45,258 bases of DNA, taken from positions 1 through 45,258 of the forward strand of contig CAZFQG010000022.1 in assembly GCA_964520785.1 (NCBI GenBank), written 5' to 3'. The translations under genes and the position numbers were made by a program. This DNA comes from CAZFQG01 sp964520785. Lineage in GTDB: Bacteria > Planctomycetota > Planctomycetia > Pirellulales > Thermoguttaceae. Below, piece by piece: positions 31,008 to 39,641 of this stretch (position 1 is the stretch's first letter; the number at the start of each line of letters is the position of its first letter). A model generated the notes under the pieces. That model was given only the letters and a program-made list of their open reading frames with translations, did not search any database and was not told where the DNA came from.

Positions 31008-33437
31008 ATGCCGGAAAAGAAATCGGATGAACGGATACTGTGGCTCGAAAACATCACGAATGAGGACGTCGCTCGCGTTGGCGGAAAGAACGCGTCCCTC
31101 GGAGAGATGATTCGGCAACTGGGGGAACGGGGGGTCCGAGTGCCGGGTGGATTCGCGACGACGGCCGCGGCCTACCGGGATTTCCTCCGCGAAAACGATC
31201 TGGAATCCAAGATTCGCGAACAGATTGACCGCTTGCATGAAGGCTCGAGCGAATTGGCCGAGGTCGGGAAGGCGATCCGCCGACTCTTCCATAGGGCGTC
31301 GTTCCCGGAGCAAACCGTAAAAGCCATTCGGCAGGCCTATTCCGAGATATGCGAGCGAAACGACCGCCGCGACCTGGACGTCGCCGTCCGCAGCAGCGCC
31401 ACGGCGGAGGACCTGCCGGAGGCCAGCTTCGCCGGCCAGCAAGAGACGTTTCTCAACGTCAGCGGGGAGGACGAACTCCTCGACGCCTGCCGGCGGTGCT
31501 ACGCGTCGCTGTTTACCGACCGGGCCATTTCCTATCGCGAGGAAAAGGGATTCGACCATTTGAGCGTAGCCCTTTCGGTCGGCGTGCAACGGATGGTTCG
31601 TTCCGACAAGGCGGGTTCCGGGGTGATGTTCTCGATCGATACGGAGACGGGTTTTCCCAACGTTATCGTCATCGATGCCGCCTGGGGACTGGGCGAGAAC
31701 GTGGTACAAGGGGCCGTGAACCCGGACGAATATCGCGTCTTCAAACCGTTGGTGGACGAGGAGTCTTATCGCCCGATCATCGAGAAGACGCTGGGGACGA
31801 AAGAGAAACAGATGATATACGCGTCGGGCGGAAGCGAGACGACCAAGAACGTCGACACGCCGAATAAGAAGCGTCGTCGTTTCGTACTCGATGACGAGGA
31901 GATATTGACCCTTTCCCGGTGGGCCGTCGCGATCGAGCGTCACTACGAAAAACCGATGGACATGGAATGGGCCAAAGACGGCGATAGCGGCGATCTCTAC
32001 ATCGTTCAGGCGAGGCCGGAGACGGTGCAATCCCAAAAGACGAGCCAATCGCTGAAGACGTACCGGTTGAAGGAGAAAGGCGAGATCATTTGCGAGGGTC
32101 TGGCGATCGGTCAGGGAATCGCCGACGGGAAAGCATGCGTCATCGAGAGCGCCGAGGAGATCGACCGTTTCGAAGACGGCTCGATTTTGATCACGGAGAT
32201 GACCGATCCGGATTGGGTGCCGATCATGAAGCGGGCGGCCGGTATCGGGACCGACCACGGGGGGCGGACCAGCCATGCGGCCATCGTCAGCCGGGAACTG
32301 GGTCTGCCGGCCGCCGTGGGGACGCGCAGCGCGACGGAGATCATCGAAAACGAGCGCCGAATCACCCTTTCATGCGCCGAAGGGGAGAAAGCGCGGATTT
32401 ATGACGGAACGCTCGATTACGAGGAGGAGGACGTCTCGCTCGAGGACATCCCGGAGACGTCGACCAAAATCATGATGAATATCGCCAGTCCTTCGGCCGC
32501 GTTTCGCTGGTGGCGGCTGCCATGCGACGGTATCGGTCTGGCGCGAATGGAGTTCATCATCGATAACGTGATCAAGATTCACCCGATGGCGTTGATCCAT
32601 CCCGACGAGGTTGACGACGGAGCGCGCCGGAGGATCGAGGAATTGACGCGCGGTTACGACGATAAGACCGAGTACTTCGTACCGAATCTGGCAGGAGGGA
32701 TCGGCACGATCGCCGCGGCGCAGCATCCAAAAAGGGTGATCGTCCGGATGAGCGACTTCAAGACCAACGAATACGCGGATTTGATTGGAGGCGAGCCGTT
32801 TGAACCGACGGAAGAAAACCCGATGTTGGGCTTTCGCGGCGCTTCTCGGTACTACAGCGATCAATACCGCGAGGGGTTCGCGCTCGAATGCGCCGCGATC
32901 CGGCGCGTCCGTGAAGAAATGGGAATGAAGAACGTAGTCGTGATGATCCCATTCTGCCGTACCCCGGAGGAAGCGGACCGCGTCCTGGAAGTCCTGGCCG
33001 ACCACGGGCTCCGCCGGGGCGAGGACGGTCTGGAGGTCTACTGCATGGCCGAGATTCCCTCGAACGTCGTCTTGGCGGAGCAATTCGCCGAGCGGTTCGA
33101 CGGCTTCTCGATCGGGAGCAACGACCTGACGCAGCTCGTCCTCGGAGTCGGCCGCGATTCGGCCGAATTGCAGAATCTGTTCGATGAACGTCATGAATCA
33201 GTCAAACGGACGATCGAGCAGTTGATCCGTACGGCGCATCAACACGGCACGAAGGTCGGCATTTGCGGGCAGGCCCCCAGCGACTACCCGGACTTCGCCG
33301 CCTTTCTCGTCGAGCAAGGGATCGACTCGATATCGCTCAACCCGGATAGCGTCGTCAAGGTGAAGCGGCACGTCGCGAACGTGGAGCGCGGGATTTTGGA
33401 CGAGGCGAAGGATCGTGAGCACGCCGACGTAGGCTAG
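31008..33437 (+). CDS. ppsA: Phosphoenolpyruvate synthase
   Basis: 809 residues, full length. PpsA makes PEP from pyruvate and ATP with release of AMP and phosphate, the entry to gluconeogenesis. The N-terminal ATP-grasp part has GGKNASLGEM near residue 25 and RSSATAEDLPEASFAGQQ (about 125-145). The swivelling phosphohistidine domain has GGRTSHAAIVSRELGLPAAVGT with the catalytic His near 423. The C-terminal PEP-binding barrel has GSNDLTQLVLGVGRDS and KVGICGQAPSDYP with the active-site Cys. ATG 31008 has AAGGAG 8 bases upstream; an upstream in-frame start would add 16 unmatched residues. A sigma54-like site lies 210 bases upstream and an intrinsic terminator directly follows the stop, so it is a single-gene unit. 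It fits a starvation or low-energy response. Confidence 0.95.
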   Translation: MPEKKSDERILWLENITNEDVARVGGKNASLGEMIRQLGERGVRVPGGFATTAAAYRDFLRENDLESKIREQIDRLHEGSSELAEVGKAIRRLFHRASFPEQTVKAIRQAYSEICERNDRRDLDVAVRSSATAEDLPEASFAGQQETFLNVSGEDELLDACRRCYASLFTDRAISYREEKGFDHLSVALSVGVQRMVRSDKAGSGVMFSIDTETGFPNVIVIDAAWGLGENVVQGAVNPDEYRVFKPLVDEESYRPIIEKTLGTKEKQMIYASGGSETTKNVDTPNKKRRRFVLDDEEILTLSRWAVAIERHYEKPMDMEWAKDGDSGDLYIVQARPETVQSQKTSQSLKTYRLKEKGEIICEGLAIGQGIADGKACVIESAEEIDRFEDGSILITEMTDPDWVPIMKRAAGIGTDHGGRTSHAAIVSRELGLPAAVGTRSATEIIENERRITLSCAEGEKARIYDGTLDYEEEDVSLEDIPETSTKIMMNIASPSAAFRWWRLPCDGIGLARMEFIIDNVIKIHPMALIHPDEVDDGARRRIEELTRGYDDKTEYFVPNLAGGIGTIAAAQHPKRVIVRMSDFKTNEYADLIGGEPFEPTEENPMLGFRGASRYYSDQYREGFALECAAIRRVREEMGMKNVVVMIPFCRTPEEADRVLEVLADHGLRRGEDGLEVYCMAEIPSNVVLAEQFAERFDGFSIGSNDLTQLVLGVGRDSAELQNLFDERHESVKRTIEQLIRTAHQHGTKVGICGQAPSDYPDFAAFLVEQGIDSISLNPDSVVKVKRHVANVERGILDEAKDREHADVG

Positions 33438-33441
33438 TTCG

Positions 33442-33461
33442 TGGATGATACATCCATTTTT
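33442..33461 (+). terminator. Rho-independent terminator after ppsA
   Basis: TGGATG (33442-33447), loop ATA, CATCCA (33451-33456), then five T (33457-33461). It begins 5 bases after the ppsA stop. On the opposite strand no T-run follows, so it serves ppsA rather than the convergent PRC gene. Confidence 0.75.
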
Positions 33462-33464
33462 CGG

Positions 33465-34211
33465 TCAGGAAACGCCTTTGTAATCCGTCCAGTATCGGGG
33501 ACGGCCGTAGAAATCGTAGAGTACTTCCTCGTAGCGTCGATTGATGGACGTCGTGGGATCGTATTCGGGGCTGTTCTCAATCACCTCGCGGGTCAGTTCC
33601 AGGTCGATCTTCCGGGAGTCCCAGTGAATCGCCTCCGCCCATACCGGCGGGATGAGGACCTGGCGTCCGGGCAGCCAATTCCGGGTATCGATCACCAGAT
33701 AGCGGATTATCCACGGACGATCTCCCTGCCCTTCATCCCGTCCCGCGTCCGCACCTTCGTCATCAACGATGAATTCGGTGACATGTCCGATCTCTCCGTC
33801 GGTGGCTTGAATTCGATACCCGTTGATAGCATTGATGCTGCGGAGGTTCGTATCCGCCTGAGCTTGGTTCGTCCTCTGTTCGAGATTCGCCCAGGCCATT
33901 CCCCATCCGAAGTGTTTCGCCAACTCGGCTTCCTTCTGCCGAGAGACCGGAAGGTCTTGTTCGATCGTTGGGCTTTGCTCAATCTGATCGCGTGACAGGG
34001 AGGTATACAAACGCTTCAAGGCGTAGTCGGCATTCTCGACGATTTGGGGCGGAAGAATAACGCGACGCCCCGGGAGCCACTGGCCCGTATCGATCTCGAA
34101 ATACCGGATGTTCCAGTCCGTTCCGTCAAAGAGGATATCTCGAAGGGTACCCACGATTCCGTCTTTCCCTTCGATCTGACTTCCATCAAGTTGTTGAGCG
34201 GCGATAAGCAT
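33465..34211 (-). CDS. Protein with two PRC-barrel domains
   Basis: 248 residues with two PRC-barrel-like halves (about 1-100 and about 125-245). Each has the pattern G-x-I/V-G-x-x-x-D/E-hydrophobic followed by RYLVIDT or RYFEIDT and then WLPGR-VLIPP or WLPGR-VILPP, which shows internal duplication. PRC-barrel proteins occur in RNA processing (RimM), photosynthetic reaction centres and many stress-related soluble proteins; ligands are mostly unknown. I chose ATG 34211 (GGGAG about 9 bases upstream); 84 upstream in-frame codons are Arg-rich with no family match. It is divergent from pfpI and convergent with ppsA. Its neighbours suggest a general stress role. Confidence 0.85.
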   Translation of the reverse strand: MLIAAQQLDGSQIEGKDGIVGTLRDILFDGTDWNIRYFEIDTGQWLPGRRVILPPQIVENADYALKRLYTSLSRDQIEQSPTIEQDLPVSRQKEAELAKHFGWGMAWANLEQRTNQAQADTNLRSINAINGYRIQATDGEIGHVTEFIVDDEGADAGRDEGQGDRPWIIRYLVIDTRNWLPGRQVLIPPVWAEAIHWDSRKIDLELTREVIENSPEYDPTTSINRRYEEVLYDFYGRPRYWTDYKGVS

Positions 34212-34394
34212 GATACTCTTCTCCCTTTTCTGAGGACCGGAATAAGGTGGTGAGGCGTTTTTCCGTTCGATACCGGTGCCGATTTCCCTCAAGAAGAACG
34301 GACCTCGGCCCTTGCGTACACGGGTAGCGCACGTGCGCGTGGCCGAGATCGCGGCGCGGACAGGATGCGCGCGTCGTTCGCGGCGACACGGGTT

Positions 34395-34411
34395 TTGGCA
34401 TCCAATTTGCA
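34395..34411 (+). promoter_or_regulatory. Sigma54 (-24/-12) promoter for pfpI
   Basis: TTGGCATCCAATTTGCA: GG at 34397-34398, GC at 34409-34410, ten bases between. It matches the consensus TTGGCAC-N5-TTGCA except one base and is the best of three such sites here. The transcript would start near 34422 and reach the pfpI ATG at 34528; the cytochrome gene may be read through. The rest of the 316-bp divergent gap shows nothing more. Confidence 0.7.
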
Positions 34412-34503
34412 GGTTGAGGTCTGCGCCATTGGGTTGCGACCATCCGGCAAGCGTATCCGTCATCTCATTTGTTTGAGATTTGATCGGAGAGGAAAGAAAT
34501 CTA

Positions 34504-34527
34504 GCGAGTAGTAGAGCGAGTAGTAGA
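34504..34527 (+). repeat. 12-base tandem duplication directly before the pfpI ATG
   Basis: GCGAGTAGTAGA occurs twice in a row (34504-34515, 34516-34527), ending at the ATG. The GGAGAGGAAAG ribosome-site-like string (34487-34497) is therefore about 30 bases from the ATG; with one copy it would be 18. The unit is four codons, so the upstream frame stays open. Confidence 0.8.
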
Positions 34528-35076
34528 ATGAGTGATAAGGAAAACCGAAAAGACAGGACCGTCGCGATTCTCGTCGCCGATCTGTATGAAGATCTGGAGC
34601 TGTGGTATCCCTTCTATCGGCTGCGTGAAGAGGGATTCCGCGTCTGGCTGATCGGGACGGAGGAGGGGTGCATCTACAAGTCCAAGCACGGGTATCCGGC
34701 CCGGGCCGACCAAGCCGCGATCGACGCGATCATCGATGAATTCGACGCCGTGGTAATTCCCGGCGGCTACGCACCGGACCATATGCGTCGAGACCCCGCC
34801 ATGGTCAAGTTCGTGGCGGACGCGGTACGCGATGGGAAGACGGTGGCGGCAATCTGTCACGGTGCCTGGATGCTCTGCTCGGCGGGCGTCCTCTCCGGTC
34901 GCCGCGCGACCAGCTTTTCCGCGATTCGCGCCGACTTGATGAACGCTGGGGCGGATTGGGTCGATGAGGAGGTGGTTCGAGATAATAATCTGATTACCAG
35001 CCGGACCCCCGCCGACCTGCCGGCATTCATGCGGACGATCATTAAGGATTTGGCGGGAAGTTTGATACCCGCATAA
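34528..35076 (+). CDS. PfpI / DJ-1 superfamily protein
   Basis: 182 residues, the usual PfpI length. VAILVADLYEDLELWYPFYRL opens the flavodoxin-like fold (the Glu near residue 20 is the conserved acidic partner), and AAICHGAWML near residue 110 carries the nucleophilic Cys followed by His, as in PfpI-type and YhbO-like proteins. These act as stress-induced deglycase, chaperone or peptidase-like proteins; the exact reaction is debated. ATG 34528 is preceded by a tandem duplication rather than a good ribosome site; a TTG at 34480 would add 16 residues. A sigma54-type promoter lies 117 bases upstream. The cytochrome c peroxidase-like gene follows after 90 bp on the same strand. Confidence 0.88.
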   Translation: MSDKENRKDRTVAILVADLYEDLELWYPFYRLREEGFRVWLIGTEEGCIYKSKHGYPARADQAAIDAIIDEFDAVVIPGGYAPDHMRRDPAMVKFVADAVRDGKTVAAICHGAWMLCSAGVLSGRRATSFSAIRADLMNAGADWVDEEVVRDNNLITSRTPADLPAFMRTIIKDLAGSLIPA

Positions 35077-35166
35077 CAGCCCAAACAGGCCCGCGAAGAC
35101 TCTCCCGGTTGATCCCGGAATCCAGTTCCATCCCACGAATACTCGCGTAGCGTAAAGGAGAAACAA

Positions 35167-36591
35167 ATGTTGCGGATCATCTGCCCCGCTCGACAGTCCC
35201 AAGGCGTGCTGTTCGCTTGTGCCACGGGAGTGATCATCCTGGCGGCGTCGACGCAAGTCGGCGTTTCCGGTGACGCCCGGCTGCCGGATCAAACCTATAT
35301 GCCGGTGGTGATCGAGCAGGATTTCGAGAAGACCAAGGCCGCGGATGAGGCCGAGAAGCCGGAGTTAATGGAGCGGCAAAACAAACTCCTCAATCGCCGC
35401 TACGACCTGCGCGACGACCCGTCCGACGTCTCGATGTCCGGCGGACGCAAGAAGGTACAACAAGGCGTCCGCGTCAAGTTGCCGGAAGGCGTCACGTGGG
35501 AGGCACTCGCAAAAATGACCCCGGAAGAAATCAAGGAGAAAGACGTTTTTCCCATGGGGTTTCGGCCGCTCCCGCACGCGGATCACAAAACCGGCGGCCA
35601 GGTCTTTCCGGAAGAACAGATCGACGCGATGCAACGGTTGGAAAAGCGGGATTTGAAGCGATTCGACATCGATTTCGATTTGCCGTCGCACCTGACCCCC
35701 GAGTTCCCTCCGCCCATTTTCTTGAGCAGCCGCCCGGACCTGGGCGACGTGTCACAAGGCAAGGTCCTTTCGATCAAGAACTACTACGAGTTGATGAAAG
35801 GCAAGCTCACGCCGGTTCAGATGGAAGGGCTGCGACTGCTGTTGACGCCGTTCCCGCAACAGCAGTTCAACCAGACCGAGGACCGCAAGGTGAACGAGCC
35901 GAGTCTCGGGGTGAGCTGCCTCGACTGCCACGTCAACGGGCACACGAACGCGGCATTCCACCTCAATCCGGACACGCGGCCGCAGGCGGCCCGGTTCCGG
36001 CTGGATACGGTGAGCCTCCGCGGAATGTTCAACCAGTTGATCCACGGGTCGAAGCGTTCGCTCCGTTCGATCGAGGATTTTACGGAGTTCGAGCAGCGGA
36101 CGGCCTATTTCGACGGAGACCACGTCATCGCGGCCAAGAAGGGCGTCAATTTGCCGGACCGCGCCAGCCAGGTCGTGATGATGGCCCAGATGCAGAATAT
36201 GCTCGATTTTCCGCCGGCGCCGAAATTGGACGAATTCGGCCGACTCCGCGAGGACAAGGCCACGGAATTGGAACTCGAGGGGGAGAATGTCTTCTTCGGA
36301 AAGGGCCGTTGCGCCGAATGCCACAAACCTCCGTTCTACCTGGACGACAAGATGCACGATTTGCATCTGGAGCGGTTCTACGACCCCGAAATGATCAGCG
36401 ACCAATACAACATCGCCGACGGCCCGATCAAGACGTTCACGCTCCGCGGGATCAAGGACTCGCCCCCCTATCACCACGACGGGCGTCTGTTGACTCTGGA
36501 AGATACGGTCGAGTTCTTCAATTTGGTTCTGGATTTGAAACTGAACGATAGGGAGAAGGAGGCGCTTACGGCGTTTATGCGGTGTCTGTGA
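35167..36591 (+). CDS. Exported di-haem cytochrome c peroxidase / MauG-like protein
   Basis: 474 residues with an N-terminal signal peptide (hydrophobic about 13-29). Two CxxCH haem c sites are present, CLDCH (near 259) and CAECH (near 383), followed by TLRGIKDSPPYHHDGRLLTLEDTVEFF, of which RGIKDSPPYHHDG is the C-terminal block typical of the bacterial cytochrome c peroxidase/MauG superfamily. An N-terminal ~230 residues are unlike the classical enzymes. The family reduces peroxide with electrons from small c-type cytochromes in the periplasm, or oxidises protein side chains (MauG). AAAGGAG sits 6 bases before ATG 35167. It is downstream of pfpI, so oxidative-stress defence is a fair inference. 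A GC inverted repeat follows the stop. Confidence 0.87.
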   Translation: MLRIICPARQSQGVLFACATGVIILAASTQVGVSGDARLPDQTYMPVVIEQDFEKTKAADEAEKPELMERQNKLLNRRYDLRDDPSDVSMSGGRKKVQQGVRVKLPEGVTWEALAKMTPEEIKEKDVFPMGFRPLPHADHKTGGQVFPEEQIDAMQRLEKRDLKRFDIDFDLPSHLTPEFPPPIFLSSRPDLGDVSQGKVLSIKNYYELMKGKLTPVQMEGLRLLLTPFPQQQFNQTEDRKVNEPSLGVSCLDCHVNGHTNAAFHLNPDTRPQAARFRLDTVSLRGMFNQLIHGSKRSLRSIEDFTEFEQRTAYFDGDHVIAAKKGVNLPDRASQVVMMAQMQNMLDFPPAPKLDEFGRLREDKATELELEGENVFFGKGRCAECHKPPFYLDDKMHDLHLERFYDPEMISDQYNIADGPIKTFTLRGIKDSPPYHHDGRLLTLEDTVEFFNLVLDLKLNDREKEALTAFMRCL

Positions 36592-36629
36592 GGCCGTTTT
36601 TCCATCGTCGAACTGAAAAGAACCACGAG

Positions 36630-36662
36630 CGCCCCGTGAGAGAGGCTCTTTCCCGCGGGGCG
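36630..36662. repeat. Inverted repeat between the cytochrome gene and UPF0182 gene
   Basis: CGCCCCG (36630-36636) and CGGGGCG (36656-36662) can pair, with a smaller AGAG/CTCT stem in the loop. No T-run follows, and the right arm ends 18 bases before the next ATG. It may slow or end the upstream transcript, or fold over the start of the next gene. Confidence 0.4.
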
Positions 36663-36680
36663 TTGGAAAGCGCGTGACCC

Positions 36681-39548
36681 ATGTATAATCTCCTGTTGTT
36701 CATTCTACTCGCCGCGGGCGCGGTGCCGCTGATTTCGGGCCTGGCGAACATGAAGAAAGGACGGATCGCCGTTGGAATCGCGATCCTCGTCCTTTCGATC
36801 GGTTTTTTCGCGTTATTGAGCTTCTGGAGCGAGATGCTTTGGTTCTCCGCGTTGGGATACTCCGGCCGGTTTTGGACCGCCGTCTTCGCGTACGTCGGTA
36901 CGGCGGCGGTAGGAGCCGTTTTCGCCGGCTTAGCCGTTTTTCTGCTCACCTGGCCCATTCCGTCGAAACCACCCCTGGCCCGGGCGTGGCCGGAAGTGCT
37001 CGGCGTGCTGCTGGGAGCCTTTTGGGGTGCGCGGAACTGGGAACTCGTCTTGAAGTATCTGAACGGTGTGACGACGGAAATCCGCGATCCAATCCTGGGA
37101 CGAGACGCTGGATTCTATCTCTTCTCGCTGCCGTTCTACGACGCCCTATATTGGCTCCTGTTGGGCATCGCGACGGTCGCCGTCCTCGCGGGGGGGATCT
37201 ACCTGGCGACGCCCCGGCGACGCGAGGAGGGCCAGGCTGCCTGGCGGGATACCCTTTCAGATCGTAACTACGGCGATTTCTACGGCCTCTACGTGGGCCT
37301 CGGCGTGTTTCTCCTCGTAGTGGGTTGGGGCAACTACCTCAATCGATTCCATTTGATGTACTCGCCGCTCGGCGCGGTCAGCGGACCGGGGTGGACCGAC
37401 GTGACCATTCGCTTCCCGGCGTACTGGCTCGTCGCCGCGGCCTGCGTGGTTGCCGGCGTGGTCCTGCTGATTCCCCCTCTCAGTCGTCGGATGCACGCTT
37501 GGACGTCGTTCGCCGAGGACGGCGTGCCGGGCGCCGCCGCGGTGGGCATTCCGATCGCAGCGGTCGTCGGAATCTGGTTCCTTGCGTTGTTCGTGGCCCC
37601 CGGCTTGACGCAATGGCTCGTCGTCGAGCCGAATGAGATTTCCATGGAGAAGCCGTACATCAAACATAATATCGAATTCACGCGGCGCGGTTTCGGGCTC
37701 GATGCGGTCGAAAAACGGAAGTTCCCCGCCTCCGCCGAGTTCAACCGCCAAATCGCGGAGAAACACCAGGACGTTCTTTCGCAAGTCCGGCTTTGGGATC
37801 CACGCGCCCTCATTCAAGTCTACAAACAGTTTCAGGAAATCCGCCTCTATTACGTGTTTCCCGACGTCGACATCGACCGGTATACCATTGACGGGAAGTA
37901 CCGCCAGGTAATGGTCTCGCCTCGCGAAATGCAGTTGGACCACCTTCCGAAGAAAAGCCGGACCTTCGTCAACCGGCACTTCAAGTACACGCACGGCTAC
38001 GGCCTGACGCTGGCTCCGGTCAATGAATTCACATCGAACGGCCTGCCCGATTTGTTCGTGAAGGACATCCCGCCCAAGTCGCGGTTCGCGAGTTTGGAGG
38101 TAGAGAACCCGCGAATCTACTACGGAGAGCTGACGGACGATTACGTGGTCGGAAACTCGAAAGAGGAGGAGTTCGACTACCCGCGCGGCGAGGAGAACGT
38201 CTACAATCGCTACGACGGAAAGGGGGGCGTTGAACTGAGCAATCTCTGGCGACGCTTCGTCTTCGGCTGGTCCTTGGGGGGAACGCGGTTTTTCTTGTCG
38301 AGTTACCCGACCGAGAAAAGCCGGGTCCTGTTTCGTCGCAACGTCGCGAAGCGGGTGAAGGCGCTGGCTCCGTTTCTGAAGCTCGATCAGGATCCGTATA
38401 TCGTCCTCTCGGGAGGTAAGCTCTACTGGATATTGGATACGTATACCACTTCGCGTAATTATCCTTACAGCGAACCGTTCGAATCGATGTCGGAAGTCGG
38501 GCGCCCGAGCGACGCGGCGACGATGGAGGCGCGGCCGGAAGATTATCTTTACGGCGCCAACTACGTCCGTAACGCGGTGAAGGTCGTGGTGGATGCGTAC
38601 GAAGGAACGGTCGACCTCTACGTTTTCGATCCCGACGATCCCATAATCCGGGTGTGGCGCCGTATCTTTCCGACACTCTTCAGAGACAAGAAGGAGATGC
38701 CGAGCGATCTGTTGGCCCACATCCGCTATCCGGAGGGACTTCTGCTCGCCCAAGGCCTCGTGTACGCCAAATACCACATGACCGACCCGGCCGTCTTCTA
38801 CAATCAAGAGGACTTGTGGGTTCGCGCAACGGAGAAATACTATGGCAGCGTCCAGCCGGTGGAGCCGTATTACATCATGTGGCAGCCGCCGGAGACGGAT
38901 CGCACCGAATTCGTGCAAATCTTGCCGTTTACACCCAAAAACCGCCAGGTGTTGATCGGCTGGATCGCCGGAATGTGCGATCCCGAAAACTACGGCCGCG
39001 TTCTTTCCTACCGGTTCCCGAAGGAGAAACGCGTACTCGGCCCGCAGCAGGTGGAGACGAAGATCGACCAGGACAGCTATCTTTCGGGTCAGTTGTCATT
39101 GTGGGACCAGCGTGGTTCGAATGTCATTCGCGGAAACGTGTTGGCGATTCCGATCGGCGAGACGCTGCTGTACGTGGAGCCGATCTATTTGCAGGCGGAC
39201 GCGGCGGCCTATCCGGAACTCCGTCTCGTGGCGCTGATGCACGAGGATACGCTGAGTTACGCGGAGACGTTCGAGAAGGCGCTGGAGGGCCTCTACGGCG
39301 AGCGGAAGCCGACCCAGGAACCGGCCCCCGGGAAAGCGTCCCCCCCGACGGACGAGTCATTCGCGAAGCTGGCGCAGCAGGCCGGCGAGGCGTTCGACGA
39401 GTACCTGAAAGCGCATGGCGAGCGCCGTTTCGACGACGCGGCGGGGGCGATCGAGAGGCTTAGTGAAACGCTCTCGGAACTCCAAGAACGTACGTCGGAC
39501 GTGAGTCCTCCCCCGGAAGAAAAACCCCCACAAGAACCAAGGCCTTGA
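36681..39548 (+). CDS. UPF0182 (COG1615) membrane protein
   Basis: 955 residues, the family's usual size. About seven transmembrane helices fill the first ~310 residues, with WFSALGYSGRFW in an early loop, the family signature. A large soluble part follows (about 320-890), conserved through EPNEISMEKPYIKHNIEFTR-type motifs (here the Glu-x-P-Tyr-Ile-x-x-Asn-Ile block near residue 325) and RFFLSSYP. The last ~70 residues are Pro/Glu-rich and probably disordered. Function is unknown; members occur in actinobacteria, cyanobacteria and other phyla. ATG 36681 is 90 bp after the cytochrome stop. No metal or catalytic motif stands out. Confidence 0.9.
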   Translation: MYNLLLFILLAAGAVPLISGLANMKKGRIAVGIAILVLSIGFFALLSFWSEMLWFSALGYSGRFWTAVFAYVGTAAVGAVFAGLAVFLLTWPIPSKPPLARAWPEVLGVLLGAFWGARNWELVLKYLNGVTTEIRDPILGRDAGFYLFSLPFYDALYWLLLGIATVAVLAGGIYLATPRRREEGQAAWRDTLSDRNYGDFYGLYVGLGVFLLVVGWGNYLNRFHLMYSPLGAVSGPGWTDVTIRFPAYWLVAAACVVAGVVLLIPPLSRRMHAWTSFAEDGVPGAAAVGIPIAAVVGIWFLALFVAPGLTQWLVVEPNEISMEKPYIKHNIEFTRRGFGLDAVEKRKFPASAEFNRQIAEKHQDVLSQVRLWDPRALIQVYKQFQEIRLYYVFPDVDIDRYTIDGKYRQVMVSPREMQLDHLPKKSRTFVNRHFKYTHGYGLTLAPVNEFTSNGLPDLFVKDIPPKSRFASLEVENPRIYYGELTDDYVVGNSKEEEFDYPRGEENVYNRYDGKGGVELSNLWRRFVFGWSLGGTRFFLSSYPTEKSRVLFRRNVAKRVKALAPFLKLDQDPYIVLSGGKLYWILDTYTTSRNYPYSEPFESMSEVGRPSDAATMEARPEDYLYGANYVRNAVKVVVDAYEGTVDLYVFDPDDPIIRVWRRIFPTLFRDKKEMPSDLLAHIRYPEGLLLAQGLVYAKYHMTDPAVFYNQEDLWVRATEKYYGSVQPVEPYYIMWQPPETDRTEFVQILPFTPKNRQVLIGWIAGMCDPENYGRVLSYRFPKEKRVLGPQQVETKIDQDSYLSGQLSLWDQRGSNVIRGNVLAIPIGETLLYVEPIYLQADAAAYPELRLVALMHEDTLSYAETFEKALEGLYGERKPTQEPAPGKASPPTDESFAKLAQQAGEAFDEYLKAHGERRFDDAAGAIERLSETLSELQERTSDVSPPPEEKPPQEPRP

Positions 39549-39641
39549 TTTTCGCGTTTACAATGCGGATACTTCCTTGGTCCACGTTGGTCGACGATCG
39601 TTCGTTGACGTGTCCTGATGACGTCCAAAGGCAACCGTACC

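Noticed and set aside
33705..33715. DnaA-box-like TTATCCACG
   Set aside because: A single hit inside the PRC-barrel coding sequence, with one mismatch. It is expected by chance in a window of this size.
34212..34463. 84-residue N-terminal extension of the PRC-barrel protein
   Set aside because: Arg-rich and without family match. A proper ribosome site precedes ATG 34211, and the extension crosses the sigma54-like promoter on the other strand.
36630..36662. Intrinsic terminator after the cytochrome gene
   Set aside because: The stem is GC-rich but no T-run follows on the plus strand, so it is listed only as an inverted repeat.
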